A stretch of DNA of 64,000 nt from Rotaria sp. Silwood1 (taxonomy: Eukaryota > Rotifera > Eurotatoria > Philodinida > Philodinidae), in the NCBI GenBank assembly GCA_905250075.1, contig CAJNOP010000015.1:3029340-3093339 (forward strand), given 5' to 3'. Positions 48,668-63,598 of this stretch are shown piece by piece (positions within the stretch are counted from its first letter, which is position 1; the number at the start of each line of letters is the position of its first letter). The notes beneath the pieces were generated by a model. It did not search any database. It saw only the letters and a program-made list of their open reading frames with translations, and was not told where the DNA came from. Both the position numbers and the translations under genes were made by a program.

Positions 48668-49015
48668 AAATAGATTTGAACTACAAAGTTTGTTTTCTGT
48701 ATTCTTTGAATCAAATAGTCCTGATCTTATACATGATGTAGATAAAGGCGAGACTATGGTTCACAACTATCATATTGAAAATTGTCACAAATCTGTTTTC
48801 AATGAAATATAGTAATATAGAAAGTCATCAAGTGAAAAATTCATAAAACTATTTGATGATAATACTCGATCTCATATTCATTCGGATGTATTATTAATTA
48901 TTTGACTCAAGTAGACATTATTATAATGCTACATTTACGGTTCTCATCAGATCTTGCATCGTGTAATTTTTATCTAAATGATGACATCAAACGTAGTTTA
49001 ATTAATTAAACAAAA
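48668..49015 (+). pseudogene. Mariner-family transposase remnant
   Basis: Plus-strand reading gives FFESNSPDLIHDV, then KGETMVHNY (counterpart of the family GDETWVHHY), then FDDNTRSHI (counterpart of DNARSH), and after stops and a frameshift SSDLASCNFYL (counterpart of SPDLAPxDFxLF). This is the D,D34D catalytic core of mariner transposases in the right order and spacing. Two of the three catalytic Asp positions are changed (Asp to Gly in the first motif, Asp to Asn in the third), and several stops interrupt it, so it is dead. I did not find its terminal repeats. Confidence 0.8.
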
Positions 49016-49880
49016 AGATAATCATTGGTTCCTACGGTTTCCAAGATACTTAATAATATTTCTTAAAAATTTGGAAAAAAACGCTTGACAAATTATTAGC
49101 AAAAATAGAACTATCCATAAAGAATTATGACGACTACTTGGATGAACACTTTTAATAAAATAAAATGAAAAATATCTTTTTATTTGGATACTTTTATCAA
49201 GTGTTAACAGAACATTTACTTAATCCAAAATATAATTGTATAGTTTATTTTTAAGTGGTATGTAAAACTATGAAACTTATAGTGGTACAATTTTTTTTTA
49301 TTCAAATTAAATTAAAATTTTTTTTAAAACTATTAAATGAACTTTCTTACTCATAAAGAAGCTATTAAACATACAATAGGTGATATTATGTCTCTTTCTT
49401 TAATAAATTTGTATTTTTTCATGTCTATTTTTCTTTATCTATCTTAGAAGATATTGTCATAAATATTTCATAAGGAATCTATTCTTCCGCAAATTTTATG
49501 TCATATAAAAGTAATCATTCATGTGGAAAGAAAATATGAATTTTTATTTCAAATAATCAACTTTAGTTTGAACGTTACCTTAACAAACTATGAGTAATCT
49601 CTTCTTTTTTTTTCCTTATAGTAAACCTTTCAACAGACATAATACAAACAACAAATCTCTCTCAGCATTTTTTTTTCCACGAGAAGAAAAAAAAGATGGT
49701 AATTATAATACTTATTTGAAAGTGGCACATTGTAGATCATAAGAAAAGAATACGAAGAACAACGTGATGACATCCTCATATGTGAAATAACTACTATTAA
49801 TATATAATCTTCTTAGAGAGCTGAAAGTCATTATATATATACAAGAACTACCGGTGAAACTTTCATTCTTGCATAAAACT
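49016..49880. other. 5' flank of the GT25 gene
   Basis: AT-rich spacer with poly-T runs. The promoter of the next gene must lie here but cannot be pinpointed. The frame at 49712-49975 minus overlaps the GT25 start and is a shadow. Confidence 0.35.
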
Positions 49881-50888
49881 ATGATATTCAATCGTCGATG
49901 TAGTAAAAAATGGCATAGACCAGTTATTTGTATATTATTTTCAATTATATTTATTTTAACAAATATATTATTCAATATAGAAAATTATTCATGTGTAAAT
50001 TCAACTCAAATAATAAAACCATTCAATCAATCTTTATTATTTCCTATCAATGGTAGTATTAAATGTTTAGGTAAAGCATGTTCAATTTATATTATAAATT
50101 TACCATCACGTTTGGATCGACGTATAGAATCTATTGCTCTTATACAAACATTAGATTTACAAGCATTTATTGTTCCAGCTTATTCAATTCATTCATCTGA
50201 AATTCATATTCTTAATGAAAATCGTAATAAATTTTTTTTTAAATTAACTGAACTAGCTTGTTGGGCAAGTCATATGCGTATATGGATAAGTATTGTTAAT
50301 AATACATTTTCTCAAAATAATCATACATGGTCAATTATATTTGAAGATGATATTGATCTTGAAATCGATACACCATATATAATGCAATCATTACCATATT
50401 CAATATGGAATGATGCTGATTTAATTTATCTTGGTCATTGTGCTAATCCACCTGGAAAACTTATTTATCAATCATCAAAATATATTTATCGTCTACATCA
50501 AGCTCTTCATCCAAGTTGTACACATGCATATGCAATACGATCAAGAACAGCTGAAAAATTTGTTAATTTATTATTAAAACCTTCAAGACCAATTGATGAT
50601 TCAATAATAAAACTTGTTAATAATCAAAAATTAATTGTTTATAGTATACATCCTCCATTAGCAATACAAAAATTAGTTTCAAAAAAAAATCCATCAGATG
50701 TTAATCAAATAAATCGACAATCATTAATTTATCATATTCAATTAACAATTTATACATTTTTACAATGGTGGAATGGTGTACAACCATGTAAAGAATTAAA
50801 TAAATCAACTTTAAAAAGAGCTAATTTAACTAAAGCTATTTATTGGAGAAAAATATATGAAAAAGATATTTGGAAAAATTATATTTGA
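49881..50888 (+). CDS. GT25-family glycosyltransferase, type II membrane protein
   Basis: Single exon, 335 residues from the ATG at 49881 (the frame upstream has only a GTG). Residues about 14-32 (PVICILFSIIFILTNILF) form a signal anchor. The GT25 signature is clear: SIYIINLPSRLDRR (68-81), LACWASHMRIW (125-135), WSIIFEDDID (150-159) with the acidic metal-binding triplet, LIYLGHC, and HPSCTHAYAI (210-219), ending with PIDDSI (237-242). GT25 includes bacterial LPS galactosyltransferases and animal collagen beta-galactosyltransferases (COLGALT, with which PLOD GT domains are related). This one is short and lacks the C-terminal region and RDEL-type ending of COLGALT, so it is not an orthologue. 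Substrate unknown. Intronless, as are the window's other glycosyltransferases. Confidence 0.9.
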   Translation: MIFNRRCSKKWHRPVICILFSIIFILTNILFNIENYSCVNSTQIIKPFNQSLLFPINGSIKCLGKACSIYIINLPSRLDRRIESIALIQTLDLQAFIVPAYSIHSSEIHILNENRNKFFFKLTELACWASHMRIWISIVNNTFSQNNHTWSIIFEDDIDLEIDTPYIMQSLPYSIWNDADLIYLGHCANPPGKLIYQSSKYIYRLHQALHPSCTHAYAIRSRTAEKFVNLLLKPSRPIDDSIIKLVNNQKLIVYSIHPPLAIQKLVSKKNPSDVNQINRQSLIYHIQLTIYTFLQWWNGVQPCKELNKSTLKRANLTKAIYWRKIYEKDIWKNYI

Positions 50889-53533
50889 AATGATTTATCC
50901 ATCATATTTTCATTATTCAGATACAAATGTATGTACATCCTTTTTCTATCATACAGATATTATATTATATTAAGCATTAAAATTAAAAAAAAAAATTTGT
51001 TCATTTTGCTGCCAATGAGAAATACGTAAGTCAATAGACAACAACAATAATATGCAACGATTGTTGCGAATTGTAATATTAAGTTGAAATTACTTTATAT
51101 AGACTCACATGTGCTTATAAAAAGAGTTTTATTATCTTTCAAGGTTATGTCAAATGATGCACTTAATAGGAAACTTTTTCTAACTACGTCTGTTTTTTTT
51201 TTCTCTTTGTATTAGAAAAGAAAAGAATAGCATGAAAAATATATCCTGCAAACAACAGAGTTAATTATGATCTATTAAAAGTCTTCACAACAGGATTTGA
51301 TGAATAAATAGACACATGTTGGTATACTGATTCAAATCTCTTTTTTTGTTTTTCTCTGCAGACTATGAAATTTGAGATAATCTTAGATGTATAACATAGA
51401 TATTGATAAATACACAAAATTTATTATGAAACATTATCTTTGATATTAAAAAAAAATTTTATGTCTCTTTCTATATAGGATTTCTTCAAATATACAACTT
51501 TTAATGGTAAAAACTGAAGATAACAATACTATTGAGAGTATTGCATTAGAACATTGAACATCATGTTATTGTATGACATTGTTGTACTTATTAAAAAAGA
51601 AATATATATATATATGTTAATCTATGATAATTCAAATTCACAAGATTAGGAACTAATCAGTAAAACTATTTAGAAACGTATTCAACATCAATGTATTCAA
51701 CAAATTTTTATATCATATACTGTAAAAGCATATTGATATAGATGGATGATGTATGTTTAATTTTTGATTCAGGTCTTAATTAATTTGTATAGTTGAATAA
51801 TTATCAATATTTCTTTCAATACTAGGTCGTTTTCAAGGAATCTATTATTATCTATGGTAGTATTCGCCAATCAAAGTAAAAAGAAATGAATAAGTTCTAA
51901 TTTATTATAATAATGTCAAAACTAGAAAGTGTTGAAAAGAAAGTAATTTGTCTAGAAAACATTGGCTTTAGACATCTCTACTCTATTATTATTTTTTTTT
52001 TGCATCATTCTATTGGTTTCTACCTGTAACTAGTGGTAACAACGATGAATAATACCTGATGGAGATTAACTTGAAATAGTCGAAAAACTAACTATTATAT
52101 AACAAAATATTTTATTATCATGGTTGTAGCTGCTTCATTTTTATCCGATGTTATACATCAGATACCTAGCATCAGTTATTTCATAACAAAAAATAAAAGA
52201 TCTTTGCTCTTATCAGATTGATTATGTTTTCAAATTGGAACAATTATGAAATATTGAAAATGTAAAATACACTTAATAAATGTTTAGTAAAAGTTTATTC
52301 AAATTTGAATAATCAATTGATTAAAATGATTGTTGATCATAGTTGTTTGATAGATAATAAAAAAATTTTTTGTCTTGACTTATGGGTAATTTCTGTTAAA
52401 ATGTTTTAGTATTATTTCATACAATAAAAGAAAGTTACTTTATAATCAGAATTTTTTTTTAAGCATATTCAACTTTTCTACAGATATGTAAGAAAATGAA
52501 AAAATATCAATATAAATCAATAGGAGAAGAGTAGTTTTGAATTTGTATATTTCTAAAATTCGAAATCAAATTATAAAGATATACTTGATTGTCATATGAT
52601 TTTAAGTGAATTAATTCTTGTGGACTGGAAGTAAAAGAGGTGTCAAGTTGTACTTAATCATAATGTTTATATTCAATATTTGACTATAGAGTAAAAATAA
52701 AGACTATTTTGCATGTAAAATGTAATGAGAATGTTTTTTAAGCTAATAATGATAAATAATTATGAAAAAATTTTACATAGACATGGAAAAATTTTTCAGC
52801 CTAGATGTAAACTTCAATTAATTATGCATTAATCACTTCTTCATCTAATGCATTATCGGTCTAACGAATGTCAAAGAAATATTAATGAAGAACATTGCAC
52901 AAAAAAAAAAAACAGTCATTTGTAACCTTAATCTATCATCGTATACTTCTTGATATTAAATAGCATGATAAATGTCACATGAAAAATATGTATAAATCAA
53001 CATCAATCATCACAAAATTTAAAAATTAGCATTTTCTAACTCGAATTTTCTACGTCTCATGTTTATACTAGAATAAGACTATTTAATCTTCATAAATAGC
53101 ACTACAATAAAAAAAAAAATTTCAAATATTTTCACTCGGATTCAATCAAAAATTTCAAGTCCAAAACTCAAAGATCGTCAACCTTCTAATCAATAGCAAA
53201 GTCAGAAAAACATTGTAAAAGAAAACTCAATCCTCATTTCAAGCTGAAAAGCAGGTGCTGTCTTCGTTTATAATATAAAACTGTCAAATACGGACCGAGC
53301 CCTTCTTTGAATTCTATAGGAACCATAAAGGTTTTTAGAGAAGGCTGTGTTACTACTTTTGACCAAAAACTCGATTTCGAGCTGAGCCTAAGATATGATA
53401 GCCTGAAATGCCATATGCAACTAGAGACATTATTCAACTTTAAATGCCTTACTTTTACAGAGTTATTAGACTGAGAAAATTTTTTTTTCATAATAATCAT
53501 ACGTAACCTTTTTCCTTTTTCTTAGCGTTACGT
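50889..53533. other. 2.6-kb gene-less stretch
   Basis: 3' side of the GT25 gene, then AT-rich sequence with simple (AT)n and poly-T tracts (for example 51600-51616). The frame at 53234-53500 minus is unsupported. Nothing else recognised. Confidence 0.4.
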
Positions 53534-53905
53534 AAAACACCAATTTTCTAAATCTTGGTTGCTTACGACCCTCCCCTCCCCCCTTTAACTTTATCCGATC
53601 GGGCTGAAATTTTTACCACTAATACTTGGAAGTATTCTCCAGAAGTAACATCGAGCATTTTCATTTTTGACATTCCTACTCGGAGTTACCGGATCCTGAA
53701 AACCAAGACTCGAAGGCAAAATTCGAGTGCTGGCGTATTTCTTTTATAAAAACAAAAGAAAGTGAGATTTTTGAAAAAGTTTAAATTTACCTCTGAGGAA
53801 TAGTCTTAGGTATCTAAAAACAAAATTTCAGCCCAATCGGACAAACTTTAAGAGGGGTCGTAATGTATCAGGATGCGGGCCCCTGGAAAATCAGTGTTTT
53901 CCAGA
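53534..53905. repeat. Imperfect palindrome with GC-richer arms
   Basis: TACGACCCTCCCC (53564) and TTATCCGATCGGGCTGAAAT on the left match, inverted, ATTTCAGCCCAATCGGAC and GAGGGGTCGTAA (53851-53862) on the right. Similarity continues inward and also outward to AAAACACCAATTTT against AAAATCAGTGTTTT. The arms have more G and C than the surroundings. Frames at 53555-53749 and 53863-54066 are by-products. Confidence 0.7.
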
Positions 53906-55259
53906 AAACCCCACAAAAACTTACTTCAATTTTTTTTTCCTCGAATACATATCTCTTTCTTTTTAGTCCTCTATCTGTGCTAAAAATTTCAGTGATGGTT
54001 GTACCGTCTTCGAGAACCAGAAAGTGTCAAAAAAGAGGGGGGAGGGTACCCTTAACCCTAGATTAAGAAGTATACGCTATATCTCGTCGAAACAATGGTA
54101 GGAACTTGAAAGCAAGAATTTAATGGTGTCCATTGCTAAGTTACTATTGATTACGACCGAAGTTAGTAAAAAATCCGATCATCGGGTACTTGACTTCTGA
54201 CACATATACACTATGACAAACAACAAAAATAGCGAAGGTCGGACATAAAAAAAAGAGACATTTTATTTCCCTGATGTTATCTGTTTTCCGATTATGGTAA
54301 CAGATACTATTCATTCCACATCAATAATGTGTTCTTACGGTCATCGACCGCTTCAAGATAATAAATTTCCGATTTCTTAGTTATTTTTGAAATGATAGAA
54401 TTTACAGATACATATAATTATAATTATTTATATTAGTTCCAATTCGTAGATTTTTTTTTTTGATTTGTAGAAATTTTGATGCATATAGATTTGCAAATTT
54501 ATTTCAATTTGAGATTAGCTACTCCTTATTGAATTATATGTTTACAAAGTGATTAGCTCATTTCTTCAACGAGTTCGTGCAAATTGAACAATATAACAAC
54601 AATTATTTTTCCTATGAACGATTCATACTATTTAAATTATTTGAACTATTTTTATAAAGAATATCATACATAAAATTTATTTGAAATATAATGTTTCTCA
54701 AAAAGGATGAGACATTTAACCGTCATACACAATACTTCAGTTCGAGTCTTACAAGAAAATTAGTAAAAAAAAGAAAAAAACATCCTTAATAGTCTTGTAG
54801 AAAATTTAACATGTGATACAATTGATCACTATTAAAATATTCGATAATGAGACGCTCAGGTCGATATTATATATCAAGTAGTTCATTATCGCCATCTATA
54901 ATTTTAATTTTCGAGTAGAATTAAATATTTAACTTGCAAATTGTCGAATTTTATTTTTTTTTACTATTCAAAAAAGAAGTTATTCTATTTTACAAAAAAA
55001 TCAAAGCGTCATCTATATCGTCATTTGTCATAGTTTCCTCCACCATTAGTGAAATACTCCAATTGAATTATTCTGACTCTCTACCATTTTGTTTATTTCT
55101 GTTTTCATATCTTTGTTCTTACGAACGTTAACTGTCAGTCAGTCATTCAATCAGTTGCTCTACTCACTCTATTCTAAAAAGAAAAAACAAACAAAACAAA
55201 TTTTCATTCTTCCTTTTTTTCTTTTTCTTTTTTGTTTACTTCATTACTTCGAATGTCGA
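53906..55259. other. 5' flank of CtBP
   Basis: Intergenic and 5' untranslated sequence. A second GGGGGGAGGGTACCC patch near 54036 may be a further piece of the palindromic repeat family. Pyrimidine-rich tracts precede the CtBP start. No named promoter element can be supported. Confidence 0.35.
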
Positions 55260-57524
<2,265 letters not shown>

Positions 57525-58815
57525 AAATTATTATTTCGTTTTTTTGTTCTTTTTTTTTGCTTCCTTCTCATTTGTTGTACATTTATTTCATTGTAGTTTG
57601 CTTATGTATGTGCGTCTGTAGTTTTCGTTCTTTTTTTTTTTTTTTTTTCATTTCACACGGATTCTATCTACATATATGTTTTTGTGTGGGATATATATAT
57701 ATATATGCATAAATATTTGTCATATGTTTCTTTAAATACTTATCTGTTTCGGCTTATAAAGTAATTTGTTCTCGTTGACTTGAATCAATAGTTCCTTTTC
57801 TTTTCTTATACACACAAATAAAACATGTGTTCAGAAACACTTATACATAAACAACAAAAAAAAAACCATATCTATAAGATATTTGTTAATTATAAAATAT
57901 TCTATATTAGTTTTTGTAGAATAGTATTATATTTAATGTGATACGATATAATAGATCAATATGCAGAATATGTTATGATCAAGGTAGATAAGTTATTTAA
58001 TTAAAGAAAAAAAAGTTCTTATTTTCATTCATAGGTAGTATATGAAGTATTAATTAAAATACAGATCGTTCATGATTCAATACAAATTATTTGTTGAATT
58101 CGATCAACAACAACCGCCGTAATAATTGATTTCGTTCAATGAATATTTGAAATTAAGCATATACGAAAATCTAAACGTTTGCATTCAATTTTTTATTTAT
58201 TTAATTAATAACAGAAAGTTCAAGAAAACACTTCAGACAATTGAGAATACTATTCAATAGCTAGAGGATATAATCACTTATATATCTCAAGAAATACTTG
58301 AATCATGAGTCCTACTTACTTGAGAATAGTTCTTGAACACTGAATCAGAGTTCAAGTTCAGTATATGCCTAATTTTAACAAACAATTATACATAAACAAT
58401 AAGTAAATGTTTATTGTTCTGCATCAACACCTATTTATATTTATCTTCGTACATATTACTAAATAGTTATGCTTGTGCATCTATATAAAAGAATTTTCTT
58501 TTTTTTAGACTCATGATTATGAACAGAAAAATGGATTTTAAAAATTCTTTGTTTTTCTTTTTTTTTTATGCATCTAATAAATAAATATATATATATTTAA
58601 ATCTAGTGAAAGATAGAAAGTAAAATAATAAATGTTTAGATTAATATTAAACAAAAGAAGAAGAAGAAAGAATGGTGTATGGTAATAAAGAAACAAGCCG
58701 ACGTCATGTACAACCAACAATAGCAAAAGGTGAAATATAATTGTTCATAAAGAACAGAAATTTTCATTCGTTAGTTTTTGTTTCATTTAATAAAAAAGAG
58801 GCGTATATTTTTTGA
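57525..58815. other. CtBP 3' side and intergenic
   Basis: Begins with T-rich 3' untranslated sequence of CtBP; AATAAA-type signals occur (for example near 57816). No other gene recognised before the next start codon. Confidence 0.4.
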
Positions 58816-61094
58816 ATGAATTTTAAACCAGCTGGTTATTGGGTAAGTAAATTTATGATATGTATTTGTAATTTGATAAAGAATCAAAAAAATGAAAATT
58901 TCCTTTTTATAGGATAAATACAAATAAATGAATTTCATTTCATGTATTGTTAAAAAGCTTTTAATGTATGAATGTTCTAAGTAATCTATATTAAATTTAA
59001 AAGTTACAAAGCTACTTCTTGAAATTGCTTGATAAAGAAATGTGGTTATATTCTATCTAATTAATCTAATATATATATATTCTATTATTAAAGTTACTAT
59101 TTAATTAGCATGTCATTTTTTTAGAAATTTGAAAAATTTTTAGATCTTTTGCAATTTTTTTGGTTGAATTAGTAATGTTTTTCGGAATGAAATAGAATAA
59201 TAGGAAATTTTTCACCATCTCAAGCGAATAGAGCAAATAATTTGATATCCAAATACATTCAATGATTCTTTTTCTTTTTTTTCAAAATTCAAATTTTCTA
59301 CTTGTAAAGCACGATAGCATTGTTTTTAATTAATTTCGACTCTCACAAAAAAGAATAGTAAAGCATCAGCGTTCATTGAAAAAAAAATTTCATTGTAGGT
59401 TTTTTCACTTTATTGAATTAAATATGTAGGCTTACGAAGGAATCTCTACAGTTGTAAAATTACTTTTCGACCGAAACGATGTTTATTTGATGAGATCTTC
59501 AGAAATTTCGAATCTTGATAGTTAGAGAAGGTTTTTCAGAAATACGAATGTATGATTTCATAATACTTCTTTTCGTGAAATCATGATATCGATGAGAGTT
59601 CAAACAATGTCTACATCTAATTTCAGCATGTATTTAAGTGCTAGGAATCAGAGATGTCCATCGCGGCTCAAAATCTGCCGCGGCCAAAATCAAACAAAAC
59701 TGCCGCGACGCGATGGCCTGTTAAAAAAAGCTACCGCGCCGCTGCCGCGCTGGTATTCGAAAAAATGCTTTGATTTTCAAGGCTTTGACTGGTTTGAAAT
59801 AGAACTGATGTCGCTAATCGATCAGATTCGCCAAGTCTTACAGTATAGCATACATAAACATGCAGATTCTGTGCAAATTCATGAATTTTTGAAATTTTTT
59901 CCTAAAAAGCTGTCGCCACCGCGCCGCTGCCGCGACGGCAAAATAAAAATCTCTCCCGCGCCGCGATAGCTTTCGGAAAAAATCTGCCGCTACCGCGCCG
60001 CCACGGCGGCAGCGGCAGCGCCGCGATGGACATCTCTGCTAGGAATTCTAATAAAGTATTCCGAGAAAGACAAATCATAGATTGAAGTTATTTTTATTTT
60101 AATGAAATCTCTTACATTTTTCTGCAAATCTATTTAAATGTTTTAGTAACAATAGTAGACAATCAAGTTATTATATAAATTGAAGGTTTACATAGAAAAC
60201 TTTTAAATTTATCAGTGTATAAACTATAAACATATGAATTATTAATAAAGAAAATTTTAAATTTCTTTTAAATAAGATTATCTTAATAAAACTAACGTAT
60301 CTTTATTTTTGTAATATAAGTAATGAAATTCTTAAAATTATATCTTCAGCTTGCTTCTTCTTTCTATATGCAAAACCTATGCTTTTAATTCTTGAAAATG
60401 ATTTATTTAACATATGATAAAAATAAACTTTTTTTTTTGTTGCAGTTCAAACAACGTGGTTATACAGATTCATCATTTGATCGTCGATTAGCAACAACAA
60501 CTGGTGAAATGTTGAATGAAATCGTTTATACAAAAGAAACATCTATTACTCCACCAAAGAATTTATCATCGACAATATCACCTGTTACTAATCGACGGCA
60601 TCCAGTTAATAGAATTACAATAAACAAAAGAATCTCTTGTCATCTATATGATTTCTTTTTCTTTTTTTTAAGAATATTTCTAATCGTATATCCGAACATG
60701 ACAATCGAAATTTAATACAAAACTATGGTGAATATTTTGGTCGAGTAAATACATAAAAAAAAAGCCATACTTCTTAATCATTTTGTTTATTTTTATTCAG
60801 GGTTTTGGCAAACGTGTATTATTACAAACACCAATATATAATCATGATTGGATTTTTACAAATGAACCACGTCCTATTCATCCTGATCGAGGTTTAACAC
60901 AACATGATTATCGTGGTTTACCTCCTCTTCAAAATCCTCAATCATCAATTGTAAGAAAAAATACTAAAAAATCAAATGATCATTGGATGACAAGTTGTTA
61001 TGATGATTTTGGACAAGATATTGAACATGTACCAAGTGAATTGATTTATCGTGATGATTACAAACGTATGCCTATTCATCCATGGCATTATTAA
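58816..61094 (+). CDS. Unrecognised 183-residue Tyr/Pro/His-rich protein in four exons
   Basis: Predicted exons 58816-58842, 60446-60604, 60673-60744 and 60801-61094 join in frame to 183 residues, starting MNFKPAGYW and ending PIHPWHY. Three donors are good (GTAAGT, GTAAAT and a weaker GTTAAT at 60605). The frame is open throughout, and splicing removes stop codons at exactly the intron positions. Features seen: no signal peptide, no membrane segment, many Tyr, His, Pro and Arg, with short motifs such as HDWIFTNEPRP, HDYRGLPPL and YRDDYKRMPIHPW. That style recalls small axonemal or microtubule-inner proteins of ciliated cells, but I cannot name a family. Intron 1 (1.6 kb) contains a hAT-type MITE. 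Exon 1 and the intron-2 donor are the least certain parts. Confidence 0.65.
59649..60038. mobile_element. hAT-type MITE, 390 bp, inside an intron
   Basis: Perfect 19-bp terminal inverted repeats CAGAGATGTCCATCGCGGC at both ends, flanked by a perfect 8-bp target duplication CTAGGAAT (59641-59648 and 60039-60046). Both the CAG start and the 8-bp duplication are hAT hallmarks. The interior is far more GC-rich than the genome around it and is packed with CTGCCGCG / CCGCGCCGC motifs near both ends, probably transposase-binding subterminal repeats. No transposase; the frame 59583-59969 crosses the element boundary and is spurious. Perfect ends suggest recent insertion. Confidence 0.93.
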
Positions 61095-61317
61095 ATTAAA
61101 AGAAAATACGAATATTTATTTTTTACTTTTATATTTAACTTTTTTATAAACATATGCACATTAAAAAATTTTTGTATGACACTATATAAATATTGAATAA
61201 ATAGGTTTTTCTTCAAAATGTGATTTTTCGATTGGAATATATTCTTCATAAGTGAAAACGATTCACAAGTATGATCCTTCAATTAAACTAATATTTTGTC
61301 TATAAGTAACTCTCAAT

Positions 61318-61515
61318 GGAATTAATAGAAGTTTATATGAATTTTTCTTCATGCAATGTCCTTCTGAAATTATTATAATTATACGGAAATTTTTGTCTTT
61401 GAAAAGATTTTTCTACAAATACTTCTACAGAAATAGAAAAGTTTAGTAAAACTGTAATAATTTCAGAAGGACATCACATGGAAACGAAATCTTATAGAGT
61501 TCTGCTAGTTTCATC
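61318..61515. repeat. Imperfect inverted repeat, about 75-bp arms
   Basis: GTCCTTCTGAAATTATTA (61360) is inverted at 61456-61473 as TAATAATTTCAGAAGGAC. Similarity extends outward with mismatches for about 45 bp on each side. It lies 3' of the four-exon gene. Confidence 0.7.
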
Positions 61516-62562
61516 AGGTCCTACTAGTAATGAATAGAATCAATCTTTGTTAGTTCCGATTTTGCAATCAATAATATATATATATATATACTAGCGAAAA
61601 ATGTGAGATCATCATCTAGTATCTTTCTTTTTGAATATTCATTATTTGTTTTAGTTCAAGAATATTTCGTCTATTCTATACATTCATGTATTCGACAAAT
61701 ATGTTATTTACAAGAAAAAAAGAAAAAGAATTGATCTTACGATCAAAGCTGTTTATAGCAAATATTGAAGTGATCCTTACTCAATCATTTTGTTATAAAC
61801 TTTTGGAACATAGAAGTCGTGACAATATGACATTTTTATGCAAATTTGACATGAACATAAAATAAATCACTCTCAATGAAAATATATTGGTCTCAGGTGC
61901 AATTCCACCGGGATTTGAAATCATGTTGCCCGTATCTATTATTTATTGATGAACAAAAAAAAAATCAGTTCAATTTTTCGGAGATTCCTTCGTAAGATAG
62001 AGCTTATTGACAAAATTAATACGTTTTTTTTTTTCTTATTTGTATGTTTTCTTATTGGTTAGATTTCCGCATCAGCTCAATCGCTTTTTGTCTTTTCTTT
62101 TTGTCTATTTGCAAAGCTGATCTATGATTATTGATGAGCAAAAAAAAATCAATGAATATAAAGGCAATGACGAAAGTTCAACATTAGGAAAGAAAAAAAC
62201 TAAGAGAAAAATCATAGTTGAGAGCACAATTAACAGACAAAGAGTTCTCTCTCTCTCTTTTCTTCTTGATGCGCTTCATTGCCAACAGCAACAACATCTC
62301 TATTTTTTTTTCCTTGCTTTTTGTATGTTGTCAATGAAGAACACATTGAGACAAAAGGCTTTCTCTCGATGCTTATCTAGCTCTATCAATTTAGTATTCC
62401 CTTTCTATGATATGTTGTCGACAAGAATGAATGCATGTGCATCTAGACTAAAGTCGACATAGACAATGGTTAGAAGTGCAATAAAGTAATGCATGTTGAA
62501 GACTTCCGTTGCTGTTGTATGATCGAACATTGAAAGATGAATAAAAGAGATATACAAAACGC
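61516..62562. other. Intergenic / 5' flank of the right-edge gene
   Basis: AT-rich sequence with an (AT)n tract near 61575-61591. The 62124-62462 frame is Ser/Leu-rich with poly-Phe and no recognisable domain; it may be leader or non-coding. Confidence 0.35.
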
Positions 62563-63598
62563 ATGGGAACTCCAGTAACCATTCAAATCGCTGCTGCTAA
62601 TTATAGTGAATAGTAAGTTTTTTTTTTTTATCATCGGAATATCTATTTCATTCATATATAAAAGATTATTTTTCATTTTGTATGACATAATATGAATATA
62701 AATGTGTAGGTAAGCGTGCATAAAAATATGTTCTTTTTTTTTTAATGTATATTCAATATAAATAAATATCTATGTAATAGAAATATGATTTTATAGTATT
62801 CCAATATTATTATTTATTGATTAATAGGAAAATCTTAGAAAATTTTTCTTCCGGAATGTTTTTTTTTAATATCTATTTTCTTTTGAGTTTTATAAAATAA
62901 CATGAGATGAATAATAAATTGTTAATAGAAAATATATTTTAATGTGTTATTAATATGAGTATAAATGTAGAGTGAAATCTACTCTTTATATTGAAGAAGA
63001 AAGTGAAGTTCTTCTCTCATAAGAAAATATTTAATTTAGTCAATTAAAAACTTCATTGCAGAGAACAGGTTTGATAATGAGTTTTATTCGTTTTTGCACT
63101 TAAAAATCAATTAGTTTTTTGACAACTCAATAGAAAACTAATATACATTGGGGTCATTTTTTTTTTTTTGTTATATTTTTCAAACAAGTTTAAATAGATT
63201 ATTCAATGTATATTCATAAGTTTTAATAAGATAAATATTCATTACATACATTGATAATCATCAATTCTGTATGAACGGAACAAAATCAAACCTTTTCAAT
63301 ATTTAATAATATATATTTATAATGAACTATGGAAAAAAAAAACAAGGATATTTTTCAATTTTCTAATTCTAATCATTAAACAAGATTAATCTTCTAAAAA
63401 TATCTATTTTTAATGATATAAGCATAGCTAATAGAAAAACAAATAGTTATAATTAATTCTATTTTATTCTTATAGTGATAGTCAATCGAGTTATCGTCGT
63501 CCATTGAGTGAACGTCGTGATCATGAAAATGCACTCTTGTTTAATTATGATGGTTCAAACAGTAGTCAATATACAAAGTATGGTACTAATGCATTACA
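62563..63598 (+). CDS. 5' coding exons of an unidentified gene running off the window
   Basis: Exon 62563-62612 (MGTPVTIQIAAANYSE) ends at a GTAAGT donor. Exon 63476-63598 follows a TTATAG acceptor, continues in frame (YDSQSSYRRPLSERRDHE, then NALLFNYDGSNSSQYTKY) and ends in a second GTAAGT donor. The 58 residues are polar, with no domain. The remaining exons lie beyond 64000. The clean splice sites and frame continuity support a real gene; identity unknown. Confidence 0.55.

Noticed and set aside
59583..59969. 128-codon frame rich in Arg, Pro and Cys
   Set aside because: It crosses the boundary of a hAT MITE and reads its GC-rich subterminal repeats.
62124..62462. 112-codon frame upstream of the right-edge gene
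   Set aside because: Low-complexity, poly-Phe and poly-Ser content with no recognisable domain; could be leader sequence but cannot be supported as a protein.
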